A stretch of 56,505 nucleotides of DNA, from contig JAWQRO010000111.1 in NCBI GenBank assembly GCA_033557835.1, positions 1 through 56,505 on the forward strand. The letters run 5' to 3'. The notes beneath the pieces are model-generated. The model was not told the origin of the DNA, did not search any database, and was given only the letters and a program-made list of their open reading frames with translations. The stretch comes from Helochares maculicollis (taxonomy: Eukaryota > Arthropoda > Insecta > Coleoptera > Hydrophilidae). Shown one piece after another: positions 12,281 to 23,820 of the stretch (the stretch's first letter is position 1; every line of letters begins with the position of its first letter). Made by a program: the position numbers and the translations under genes.

Positions 12281-12820
12281 GCATCATTTCAACTTTCATA
12301 CACACTTTAAATACCACAAAATAATTAGTACATGGCCGGAGTACCGACGGTGTCATTTGTTAAATTTTGAAAATTGGCTTAGAATTAAAAAAAAATTACA
12401 AAAACACTAAAATTAACCCAAACAACAAATTGTATCTAAAATGGAAGATCGGTTGTGGGACTTTACCTACATATATTTGAAGAATTGTGATCATGAAAAC
12501 AATCGACCATAAGAATTTGATGGGCCCCTGAGTCCATTTTGGCAAAAATCGAAGATCTGCATCAATTTTTAAGGCATGTAAGACGACTGGTAGTACCTGT
12601 TTACACACACCGTCTTCAAGTAAACTAATCCGTAACGTTGAGGTATTGAATTGAAATTTGGCAAACACCTTAAAGACCGTAGAAAAGTAGTTGGTGTCAA
12701 AATTTCAACGTGATCCCAGCCTGAAAGTGCCATTTTTTCAGTTTGAAAGTTGCGCATTAAGTAGACATTGGAATAAAAAAATAGCAATAATTGGAAAGTT
12801 AGTTCTGAGCCAGAAACTTT
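12281..12820 (-). repeat. Diverged family A repeat
   Basis: It carries weakly preserved family A blocks: a TGGGACTTTACC block near 12450, GGCCCCTGAGTCCATTTTGG near 12525 and a TACCTGTTTAC block near 12595. It may interrupt the LINE-related sequence on either side. Confidence 0.6.
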
Positions 12821-13881
12821 CATGGTTCTGTGCTTGCGCTTTGTTTTCCAGTATTTCTCCTATGTTTTGATCCCAGGTTTTCCTCGGCCTTCCTCTTCTC
12901 GTCTTTTGCTTCCCAGATCCTCTTCACTTGTCTTTGTTTCCCCATTCTTACCATGGGCCCACCCACCATGAAATGTATTCTTGTATTGGTTTATTTTCTT
13001 CTTCTCTCTATCCCCTTTGTTTCATGTCTCTCATCCATATGTTAGTACCGATCTATATATTGTTTTAAAGATGTCCATCTTTGCTTCTCTCGATATTTCG
13101 TTTCTGTCTGACAGGTTTCCCTACTTTCCTATTATTCTGTAAATCTTTTCCGCCGACTACCATTATTACCATCGTCTGCGTACTCACATTCTAATATTTG
13201 AATTGGTATCGTTTCTCTGTATCCCAGGTTGAAAGGTTTCATTCTTTCTCTGCAGCGTGGTCTTATTTCGTCTATGAACATTGGGAACAGTGCTGGGCCC
13301 ATTATTCCTTCTAGTCTTAGCCCGTCATTCATTTCAAACCGTTCCGACCGTAGATTTCTAGCTATCGCATAATTGACTGTTTCTTTGCACAGACTTTTTA
13401 TTGCTGCTATTAATGATCCTCCAACTCCTCCGTTCCTCAAGCTTTTCCATACCGCTTCCGTTCTAACTCCGTCAAACACTTTCCAATCTTGAGGTACTGT
13501 GTTTTCTTTCCATGCTTTATCGAATACTACAAAGAAAAGCATTTGGCCTTCTTCGTCCAAAATTTTTGACATTCCCGTTGCTATTTTCTCATGTCCCGGA
13601 GCGTTTCCGGTCTTCAATCCAATTGCTTCCATCATCTCTTTTTCTCCGATTTCCTCTTCCTCTTTTTCTTCTACTTTTTCTGTTCCAAATTCCTCTCTCA
13701 GTTTTGACCCGTATATATTTGAAATTGCAGTCATGAGTTTACACATCAAAAATGAACTGCATATTTTTTTTAAATTTATTTTTGATATTGGTAGCAACAT
13801 GTGTAAATTATAAAAATTTAAAAGTGGTTCCTCATTTCTGCATTGAACATATATGTGTAGGGGAATGTTGGGTGGAGACAC
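12821..13881 (-). pseudogene. Decayed LINE reverse transcriptase
   Basis: A minus-strand frame of about 249 codons (13132-13881) carries reverse-transcriptase landmarks of a non-LTR retrotransposon. These are NAPGHEKI, WKENTVPQDWK, an AVWKSLRNGGVGGS-like helix, GLRLEGIMGPALF (intact elements usually have RQGG and SP here) and YADD. The step from QDWKV straight to FDGVR shows that the segment holding the first catalytic aspartate is shortened. Further minus-strand sequence at 12821-13130, read in broken frames, resembles a LINE C-terminus (VRMGKQRQVKRIWEAK). It is inactive and lies in the intron of the large gene. Confidence 0.8.
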
Positions 13882-14047
13882 AAAATTATATGGAAATTAG
13901 CAACATCACGAAGAACCTAGATTTTGTATCGTCTTTTGCGAGGATTTTTTTTGGAGTATAAGTTTTCTGGCTTTTCTTTCCTCTAGAAGAAATTTATCTA
14001 ACCTTCACTTTGTAGCCTTTCTTCCGTTGGAACTGCCATACAAGCAT

Positions 14048-15190
14048 TAGGTTGGTGCATTCGAACAGTTGGTTTCCTGTTTTTGTTATACTTTAGTTTT
14101 TAGCATAACCTCGTTTATAGTCGTACTGTCCATCGGAGTCACATTTCAACAAAGGAGATTTTCTCGAAAGCGTCCTTTTTGCTATTTGATTTGAATTTTG
14201 TACCGATATGACTCTAAACGATGTTCGTATAATTTCGTGTACGAGTATAAACTTTGTAATAATGCTGCAAAAGCTGCCCCCAACATAAACCAAGCGTTTG
14301 GGAGAATACGGTTAATGATCGAAAACTGTACCGTCGGTTTGGAAAGTTTAGGTTTGGTGATTTTTCACTGCAAAATGATCCACGTGGGAGACCCAAAATG
14401 CCTGTGAAAAATGATCTGAAGGCATTAGTGGAAGCGGATCCAACTGTATCGAGAAGATGACTGTCAACGAGGATGAACGTTGACCATAGAACAATACTGG
14501 GACATCTTTCTGGAATTGGCAAGGTGAAGAAAATGGATAAGTTGGTACCGCACGAACTAAGCAAGCCAAATAAGCTGTGTCCGTTGAACGTATGCTCATC
14601 GATCGTTACTGTCCCGATTTCAGGGGGAACCATTTTTCGATCTGTGATGAGAAATGGGCTCTGAAGACAACAGGAAAAGGTGTGCTCGATGACTCGGTAG
14701 GGATGAGGTTTGTGCCCATACTCCAAGGCCATCGCTTCATCCATGGAAGATTTTATCACAGTGTGGTGAAAAGCAACCGGGGTAATTTATGAATCGTTCT
14801 TTCGTACCGGGGAGGCAATTACGGTCGACAAGTACTGCCAGTAAAGTGATGAGATGCATGATAAATATAAAATCATACGTCCATCATTTGGTAACGGGCA
14901 TGGCCAACACTTCACCATGACAATGCTCGGCCGCATACGTCGCACAAAACAATTGCCAAATTAAATGAATTGAAATATGGAGCTTTGCAGCACCATTCAC
15001 TGGATCTCTGGCAACTGACTCATGTTATTAAACATTTAGAACTGCTAAACAGTATGAAAATGACAGTTTGAAAAATTCGATATCAAAGTTTATTGATTCT
15101 AAAAATCGGATTATTATTAAGACAGACATTTGAGCTTTAAAGTAACGCTGGGAAAAATATATTGAAGCGAATGGAGCATATTTTGATTGA
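14048..15190 (+). mobile_element. Irritans-type mariner relic
   Basis: The left end reads TTAGGTTGGTGCATTCGAAC, matching the irritans-group terminal repeat. Plus-strand frames, broken by several frameshifts and stops, give in order: YEYKLCNNAAKAAPNINQAFG-like residues, RGRPKMPV, LKALVEADPTVS, GKVKKMDKLVPHEL, CDEKWAL and a worn HSLDL(W)QLTHVIKHLE equivalent of the PYSPDLAPxD region. The C-terminal RWEKYIEANGAYFD ends near 15183. No matching right terminal repeat is visible, so the element is inactive and probably truncated at the right. Confidence 0.85.
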
Positions 15191-17299
15191 ACGAACAGCT
15201 TTTGAAAGAAGGAATGCACTTTTATTTATCCATGTAGAAAGCCGACATCATATGCACCAATCTAATAGTGTTAACTTGTCCCTGTATTATTGGCATTATT
15301 TCGTGAAGTTTGCTCGTGTCTTCTATATTGCTACAACGGATAAAATCTTTTAACATTCTCAAAGTCATTGCGTGATCATAGTGAGTCTCTGCTCTTTGGC
15401 CAATTCTGGTGCCTGGAGCCCAATCCCTTAGAGTAGAGTGAACTTGAATCAGCCACACTCAAAAAATAATACCTATGAATCTTAGAAGTGCTTCTGTAGA
15501 AGCAGCCCGTGCTTGTTTTTGAGAAATTTGCATACTCTAAATACATTTTTAGTTGCATGGTTTCATCACAATAATCATAGGAGTCTAAAAGAGGATAATT
15601 TTTGAGAAGTATTTAGTTGGAAAATTTGCAATGGTGAGAGAGGACTTAGTAAAAAAGTATTATTTGTGATGTTTTTATTGTTATCATAGATGGGAATAAT
15701 TCTTGTAAAGGAATATCATCTCTTGTATTGGTATCAGTATAGTCAGCCATTTTTATTACTTTTCTTCTACATCACACTCTTCGGTGTGAACTCGGAATCG
15801 TCACTCCATGATAATATATTTCGTACAGTAAGCTAATTAAACTATAAAATAGTAAAGGGTCCATCTGCATGAATTTGATCCTACGTGGGAACACTGCTAC
15901 AAAGAACAGTGAATTTAAACTATTATTACGATCTTATAATTGTTTTATAGTAAAATAAAAAATATTTTAAGGATAATATGTAACGAAATGAGGAAAAAAT
16001 ATGTCCGGACAGAGTGGAAGCTTTATATAGAACTTGGTAAATTCTGGTGAAGCAACGAATTGGTGCAATTGATAAGTAAATTTTCTAACATCGTTTCAGT
16101 TACTGCACGGTAGGTTTGCTTGAAGGATGTGTCACGAGTAGCCAAACAGGAATTGTTATCAACAACACTCATTTCCTTACATATAAAATTGACTCGCACG
16201 TTCTTATGAACCACTCATGCTGCTTCTCATCGTTACCAACTACTCGAGTAGTTTGTTCCTTATAACGTAAACATGCTGAGCAAGCTATATACCGGCCTAT
16301 CGTATGATAAATAACCGAGAATGAACTACAAAAGAAAGTTAAATATAGCTCACAGTATTTTTGGAAACTTTTACATTTATCATTTTCTTGTAAATACACT
16401 AAGAACACTTCTTTTAAATAAAATCACGTCCTGAATATTGACAATAGAAAATTTATTAAATCGACTAAATGCTTCTGTCATAAAAATTCTATTTTAGTAG
16501 CATCTCTAACCCATCTGCTGTCCTAAGTCCAAATTGCTTTCTTCACATTCTAAACTTGCTCGTTAAATTTGTGTCTATTTTTCTACCTCAACGCTATCGA
16601 CTTTCCCTTAATTAAAACTGAAATTTACACTTATTTCTATATTCTAAGTAATTTTCGTTACATCCTAAGTGCTAGTTAGTGTCTTCATATTTTATTTCTT
16701 GCCGCTTCAGATTTTTCCTGCTCCTTATGAACGTGATTAATTTGAATTTTACCAACTTATGCCTGTCAGTATCATTAAATCCAGGCCGAAGCATGAAAAG
16801 AGTGAACCATTTCATAGATGCTCTAGGTCCTGTCACTCGAACAGCAAGGTCAATTTTTCTTTGTTCCGGTTTCCAACTACTCTCATGTTTAAAAACGTTC
16901 AGAATTTCAAAGCGGCTTTACAGAAGAACGATAATTGGAAACCATCCGCTTCTGTATAATGACAATATGAGCATCAATTTATATGCATATAAGAATGTTT
17001 TTTTAATGCATACATAGAAAAGGTTCACGTTGAAACTTTGAAAAATTGGAAGGCATTCGTAAATTCAATTGTTTTACAAGATAAGCATAAAGAAAGTTTT
17101 TAACATCAAAAACATCGTTGTGAAGCGGCACTTTTAGTGACAAAGCGCAACACAAGAAATACTAATGAAGGTTTTTGAGTGTTGGGACGCTCGTTTCAAG
17201 TTACATCGACTCTATTTCATACGTCACAAGGCAAACGCTTCTAATGTCATAATGAAATAAATTTCTCAAATGTTTAATGGAGGCGTTAAAAATCTACTT
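15191..17299. other. Intron sequence without recognised features
   Basis: AT-rich intron of the large gene. Several minus-strand frames of 60-80 codons occur (15222-15558, 16023-16408), but none is recognisable and none has convincing splice partners. Confidence 0.4.
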
Positions 17300-17840
17300 T
17301 GTCATGCAGCAGAACGCTTTTATTGTGACTACGTTGCAATAATTCCTTGTAAAGTGCTTAAAAACAATAAATCGCATAATATTCGCGACTTGTTTGAGGT
17401 TATGTTCGCGACCGTCAACATTTGAAACATTTCCGTTAAAATTCGAATTGAAAAGACGCGCGCATACCCCCCCACTAAAACCGTTAGATTAGGAATGGGA
17501 ACGTTTTTCATGCATGCGCACCTGATAGATTTTGCGATTTGTGTCTTGTGCGTTATTGAAGTTTTGAAAAATGACCATATTTTATCGACATTTGCGAATG
17601 GTTATCTTAATGAAAGTTTCGCTTTTATTCATTTGAATTTAACTACGCTTCTGCCCCGACTTCGAGAAACAAAAGCGCGAATTCGCAACCGAATCTCGCT
17701 GACGTTGCAAAACGCTATTGGGCGAACGTCATTTTGAGTGTCATGTGACTTGAATAGGCCAATTATCTGCCGAAATTTTGATGGCGGTTTTTGAAGAGGG
17801 GTCAAGCGTAATAAACGTTCATTTCTATTTGTGTCCCTGA
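17300..17840. other. G+C-richer intronic segment
   Basis: This patch has more CpG than its surroundings, including GCATGCGCACC near 17513, several GCGAA words and GGCCAATTAT near 17757. It could be an enhancer or a further internal promoter. No TATA plus initiator pair or exon could be assigned. Confidence 0.3.
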
Positions 17841-18176
17841 TAGAAGTGGATGTGCCGAGTCCAATTTCACCAAAAATTTGGTTTTTTGAGTAAGGTCTTT
17901 TGTTTCGTTATAAATTTTAATTTCATTTTATCCATAGTCAATTGATGATGGTTTTGTGCGCTTAAAAAGTATATAATTTTATTTTAGAATCTCATTTATG
18001 GGTAAATCGCATTTTCAATGGCCATCATAATTGGCGGGCTTTTGGAAAGTTTGCAAAAATTCGTTAACCGTTTTAATATTTCTCATTGCAACTATTGACA
18101 ACATTCTTATATTTATTATTTATTAAATTATGTTTATTATGCTTACACGCCAATAGCAAATTAGCAAGAATTAATC

Positions 18177-18640
18177 AGTTTTTTTGGTTTTTCCACACTT
18201 TAAGTAGTTGATCGATGAATTTTTGACTTGCTCTAACTTTCGCAGGGTCATAGTTACACTTCTAAGTCTAAGCAAAAATTTTGTTAGTAAAGCTAAATTT
18301 CCAAAAAAGTCCAGGAAACGCAGCTAAACATTAAATTTGATAATTTGGGAAAGGGCGTTGCCCATTATTTTTTCAGATTTTCGGATATAACTATTTGTAT
18401 GATTTTTATTAATGAGATCTGTTTTTTCACATCGTTCACAATTAGTAATGATTTATCAGCACATGAGATTTTTGGTTTTTGCATGTTGTAAGTAGTTGCT
18501 GGATTTCGTGTGAACTAATTTTTGCTTTCTTGTTTTATTATTCTGGCACCGTTAAAATAATTATATTATTGGTAGAGTAGATTTCCAAAAAAAAACCATA
18601 AGCACCTAAATATTAATTCAACGTGTTTTAAATTGAGGTA
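18177..18640 (+). repeat. Diverged tandem duplication (~290 bp)
   Basis: The block TTTTTGGTTTTT, then AAGTAGTTG, then GATTTCCAAAAAA-like and TAAACATTAAATT-like words, occurs twice, beginning near 18177 and 18466. The copies are old and diverged. Confidence 0.45.
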
Positions 18641-20799
18641 GTGCTGCATTATCTAATTACATTCAAATTATCGTCTACAATTATTTTTAATGAATAATAA
18701 TAGCGTATGAATGCTCTCATTTAATTCCTACATTGTAATTCCTAAATGTTACGTATTCAATGAGTTTCAACCACTTTCAGAACCGTTTACTGAATTTAAA
18801 CCTCGTTGTTACGTTACATAATTTTACAACGATCGATATGTTAACTACTCTTTTAAATTGGAAGTCAAATGATCGCTTTGTCATGACATAAATTAGGGAG
18901 TTGTGTAACGATTTTAATTGTTTAGTAATTTGGGAGGGTGGCGACTAAACAAACGATTGGTTTGTAGGAATATCAGACGAACTGGTTTTAGCAACTGATC
19001 GGACTTTGACTTCAATAGTTTGCTCATGATAGCACTCTGGGTTAATTATAGCAAGGATTGTTTGCATATCTCACGGTTAGGCAACTTACCAATCATGTAT
19101 TTAACAAGACTGAGGTATTCGAGCCTATACGTCGTGTAAAAACTTTGAACATTCGATTTCATAAACTAAGCAAGGGTTTCTCTAATCGTAGGAAAATTGA
19201 ATATGAACCAAAAGTTGTGGTTTTGAAACTGAGCCTCTCAATCGTTATATTCTCTCACACCTGAAGTGGAATGAAGCAACTTCTTGTGAACCTCGAGAAG
19301 CTTTTGTTTTATCCCAACTCTCATTTCTGTATGAACCTTATACTTTCTCTGACGTCTCCTTTTGACAATTTGGCCGTTTCGTATTTCAATATATTTTCCA
19401 TATTTAAGTCTCCATAGTTCCAAAACTGTTCAAAAAATGCGTTTTCTTTTCGTTTCACTTTAATTTTTCAAGCAGTCTTGTCGATCAGCAATCTTTATTT
19501 TGTAAAACCTGCAGGTCTAATTTTTCCTGTTTGAGTAGCGTATCGTTTCGTTTAATTTTTCGAACTTTCCGAATATAACTATCAGTTTTGTTTTCTCTGC
19601 AGCTGATTTGTAAATTCTCATTTTCAATTAGATGATCTTCCTCCATTGAAAAATGAGGTTCTAAAATTCACTGTTCTATATTTATTATATAATTTTAACT
19701 CTTCTTTGATTTTTGAATTAAGGAATCTCTTGATTTTATCCTTTTCCAAGGACTTAATAATTTCTATAATTAAGTATCATTGATCATAAGTGAATTTCAA
19801 CATTTTCAAATGCTTCGACGCCGATCTGTTGTTTTGACAGCTAACCTTAAATTATATGTCACCACAGTTAACTTGATTAAAGATAAAAATGGGCTTGGGC
19901 AACTTTCAAAATAATCAGCTTTGCATATGCATGCTAAATTTATATTTAGACGCTGTATAAAAAAATAATTCCAATGTAAAAGTATCGTTTTGGAGAGATT
20001 TTGACTTGATCATAGAGTTGATCGGAGTAACTTTTACTGCATGTTAAAATAACACTTCTCAAGTCTCAGACAATATATTTTCTTTAATCACAATATCTGT
20101 TTGTACAAACAAATTTGATGGGCTTGTAATCTCAAGAAGCTTAACTTTCACACGCTAGTGTAGCTAGTCGGCGTCTATTTCTTATGGATCTTATCATTTC
20201 TTAAGTACTAAGGGGCATGATCTATGTTTTTTAGTAATTTATATAAGTATCTTTGCATTATTTGTAGACTGTTGTTGCTAGTCCAGCCCCTCAACTGAAC
20301 GTTTTAATAAACCCACATTTTATGAATGAAGGGTTGGTGGTTTGTATAGTTATGCCTTATTGTAACGAGCCTCTTTCGACCGGTACATTTTCTGGATTCT
20401 AAACCAAGCTCTTCCTGTTTTGTTTTTTCACTTTATTCTCTTCTGTGGTTGTATAAATACCGTTGTGTATGCTCTCGACATGGTTAATTGATTTTTTTAG
20501 GTATTTTAATGTTTCAAAGTTGACCTAATTTTGCTTTTGTTTGGTTCATGGCCTCCTATGAAAAATGCTTGGCTTGGTGCTGTCAACTGTCGAGAAAGCT
20601 AAGTCGGTTATGTCAAGGAATAAATTTAGAGTATTGTTACGCAATATAAAAGTTAACATTTCCACATAAAAGTTGACACTCTTAGTCGAAAGTAAACCGA
20701 AAGAGCTGCATTTTTTATCTAAAATTTTTGCTTCGTATTGTTTCATTTTGTTTTTATGCTGAGATGTCATTTCTTACGATTACATATTTTCTTTGACAG
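18641..20799. other. Intron sequence without recognised features
   Basis: AT-rich intron. I see no exon, transposon or RNA gene here. Confidence 0.4.
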
Positions 20800-22640
20800 T
20801 TGTGTGCATAATCAAACGATGCATGGCCGACATGATTTGAAAAAATTAACAAGCTGGCACAATTAGACAACGAATTGAAATTGTTTTTAATTAAGCATTA
20901 GCATTTCCAAATTTGTACCAGATTGTATGTATGTATCTATAAAAACATATTAGCTAAGTGGTTTAATAATTTAGTCGTTCCTCTAGTTTGAAGTATTTAC
21001 TCGATTGGATTTCGTCTATATTTTGATTCTTTGCCTGTTCTACAAGATCCTCGGGAAGAAATCCAAGTTCGAGGGCTTATGAACTGCAATTTAGCATTTT
21101 GGTTTTGGATATAAAAAGGATTGTTGGCTTGCCTAATTAGCTATAAGTCATACAAAACTGCATCTTTTATCAATCAGCTGTTTTGGTTTGTTCTGCTCCG
21201 TTTGTCTTTGGATTTTCAGAGCTTAAGTTACAGCTACGATGTTTCTTGATGCCAAAATGATCGCTTTATCGTGTTGATTCATTTTGTTTTCATGTTGAGA
21301 TGTTTGCTTACTTTGAAATATCAAGAAATCAGTGTAATTCCACTCATATTTTCGATTGTATGAATTTATTTTTTTCTGCAGACATTTTGTTGAGGTTATG
21401 TAATTTTTTTTTTATCGACACGGAAATGAAATAACAAATTTTTATATCAAGCAAAGCTTATCTCGCATGTTTTAGAAAAAATAACTTCTTCACTTAATAA
21501 AGTGACCAATCAAGATGGTTTTAAATCAGGTTCTTAATATTTTATCCGGCTTACATGTATAAAAATACTGCATTTGAAAAAGTATCGTTTCTGGGAATTG
21601 ATTTCGTTTATTTTTACAACAAAAATAATTGATTAGTTCCTTGTATTATTAAACAGTTTTGACTGATAATCTCAGTTCGATGAGAAATATAAGTTAATTG
21701 TCTTATGGAGTCAATTTTTGGAGCTTGACATTGGGAGCGAAGCCCAAATCGGCACGCCATGTCATTTCTTAAGCATAATGTTTCGTTCATATCGTTTATT
21801 TGCTTTTTTTAGGGAAGGTGTAATCGTTTAGTATTTAAAGTAATAATGACATCAGATTTCTATGAAGTGCATTTTTGTGTTATTTTTCTATGGATCTGCA
21901 AGGTTTTTAACTTTATATGATTATTTTTATCAATGCTTGAATATGCAAGATTAAACTTGTATAATCAAGAAATGCTTGTCTTGCATGGTTTGAATAAATT
22001 AACTTGTTAATATAATGAGGCGCCCAATCAAGATTGTTTAAATCAAGACTGGTTTAAAATAAAATTGTTTTAAATCAAGATTGTTTTAAAACAAGATTGT
22101 TTTAAAACAAAATGGTTTTAAATCAAGATTTAACATTTTCAATGCTGCATTTGTGTCGACATGTAAAAAGAATAAAATCTGCTATAAAATAAGTGAGAAA
22201 AAATATCGTTTCTGGGAATTAATTGCCTGTATTTTCCAACAAAAATTAATGATTTTATTATAAAAAGTTTTGGTCTATGATCTCACTTCAGGAAGAAATC
22301 CAAGGTGTAAGATGTAAATATAGTTTATGGTTTGAAATAATTGAGATATCAGATTCCTGGTAATTCAATGTCTGGGTTTTCCCTACAAACCCTAAATGTT
22401 TTTCAAAGTATATTTTTATATATTTGATGCTTCAATGTTTCAGATTACACGTGCATAATCAGGGCAACCAATCAAGTAACCTATGTCTTTCATGATTGGA
22501 AAAATTAGATAGTTAACATTATAAGCCAATGAATCAAGATTGCCTTAGGTTAAGTTTTAGCATCTCCATTTTGATGTGCAACTTTCTGCTTGTGGGTGGC
22601 TGTGGAATAACCTGTCATAAATTGAACAAGTGCATTCTTT
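20800..22640 (+). repeat. Series of diverged 500-650-bp tandem repeats
   Basis: Similar blocks recur near 20805, 21450, 21965 and 22450: a CATAATCAA word, a CATGRTTTGAAAAAATTA-like word, then CCAATCAAGAT. Downstream, TATCGTTTCTGGGAATT occurs at about 21583 and 22206, followed both times by a CAACAAAAAT block. This indicates ancient tandem duplication inside the intron. Confidence 0.5.
22030..22132 (+). repeat. 16-bp minisatellite
   Basis: About six head-to-tail copies of a unit close to AAGATTGTTTTAAATC. It lies within one copy of the larger diverged repeat. Confidence 0.75.
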
Positions 22641-23642
22641 CAGGGCATCGATTTCATTAGTTTTTCCATCAAAAATAAGTGAAAGAATGTTTATTAGAGT
22701 CAAGATGATTAATCAGATGTGTTTATCAAATTTGTGCATATTATCTGGGTGGTTAAAGCTAGATTTGTTATTTTCTCCGAGTGTTGATTGCATTTCCTCG
22801 CCTGCATATCGTGATGTGTTGCCTGTGTTTAAGAAGATTTGGGTTGATGGTCTTCATTTCAGGAAGTCAGTCTACTATAACTACAAAACCTAATTCTAAT
22901 AGAATTTTTCCTGCCGCATGTATGTATTTTTTTCATTTTATAGACTATATATTTTCTTTGCCTCTGCTATAGACTGATTAGGTTGATACTCTTAATTTAG
23001 GACGTTCTAGTCAACGGTATTGCGAAATCAGAGGTCTTTAGAGTTGTTATTAGATGAAAATGTGGACTTTCACTCTATTAATCAGAGAAGGGTTATGCAC
23101 GTCATTCTTCGTCCATCTTGTAAGCTTAGAAGATTGAGTTGACGCTCATTCGTAAACGCTTCGCTTTGCCGATCAATTTCATTCTTAGGCTCCATTACTA
23201 TGTACATGTGTGTGTGTATGTGAGAACGTCATATGGTGATTGCTGCTTATCAGACACTATCGAAATATAATACTTTATTTTAAATTACAGGAGCAGATTT
23301 CCACTTTGGCACATTTCTGCACCTTGATCAAACAATTATATTTAATGTTTAACAGTCAATTATCTTTATCTGAATGCTCTTGCACAACTTGCTTTTCTTA
23401 CAATTCGTCAAACGGCCAATCGATAGAATCTTGCTCGCTTATCAAAACCGATACGATCTTTATCAAGGAATCCTAATGGGGGCCAGGCTGTACGTGGGGT
23501 GTTCGTCAAACCATATCGAACCGAAATTGCAAAATTAACCGAATTGGGAAAAAGAATGCATGTTAAATTCATAGTTATATCAGACGTCTTGCTCGAGTCA
23601 GCGTTTGCGCACTGCTTTATCGCTCTTTGCTCTTGCAACTAC
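22641..23642. other. Intron sequence upstream of the internal promoter
   Basis: From about 23360 onward the sequence is less AT-rich and may hold regulatory elements of the promoter at 23643. I see no coding exon. Confidence 0.35.
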
Positions 23643-23680
23643 TATATATACTGCTTCGGCTTCGTGCAAACGTGGTCAGT
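23643..23680 (+). promoter_or_regulatory. Internal core promoter: TATA box and TCAGT initiator
   Basis: TATATATA at 23643-23650 is followed by the insect initiator TCAGT at 23676-23680. With the A at 23678 as +1, the TATA box lies at about -34 to -28, the expected spacing. The predicted transcript reaches an ATG at 23793 after 115 bases and a splice donor at 23821. This is the likely start of the long isoform of the large gene. Confidence 0.6.
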
Positions 23681-23792
23681 CTCGACAAGTCGTTCGTGTG
23701 TGCAAAATAGTCAAACCCTGCCAAACCTGAAGTAATTCCAACCGGATGAAATTGAATTTAATTTAAAATCAGATGATTGAGCCGTTGTGAAG

Positions 23793-23820
23793 ATGGCTGT
23801 CGACGCGAAAAACCCTTCTG
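23793..23820 (+). CDS. Alternative first coding exon of the long isoform
   Basis: The coding part is short: ATG GCT GTC GAC GCG AAA AAC CCT TCT G, encoding MAVDAKNPS plus one base, then the donor GTAGGT at 23821. AAG precedes the ATG, a good start context. Two short upstream open frames (23746-23766 and 23773-23790) lie in the leader, so translation may be damped. The exon ends in phase 1. The acceptor TTTGGTAG at 31885-31892 opens an exon that continues in the matching phase, giving MAVDAKNPS-V-RDVSSADETS. That in-frame joining and the core promoter are the support; there is no transcript evidence. The alternative is that the long frame starts at its own ATG at 31934. Confidence 0.55.

Noticed and set aside
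12830..13045. Hydrophobic plus-strand frames in the pyrimidine-rich stretch
   Set aside because: They are antisense to LINE sequence; Phe/Leu/Ser runs are what pyrimidine-rich DNA gives by chance.
15028..15558. Minus-strand frames of 60-78 codons that look protein-like
   Set aside because: The 15028-15219 frame is antisense to the C-terminal part of the plus-strand mariner relic. The others have no recognisable motif.
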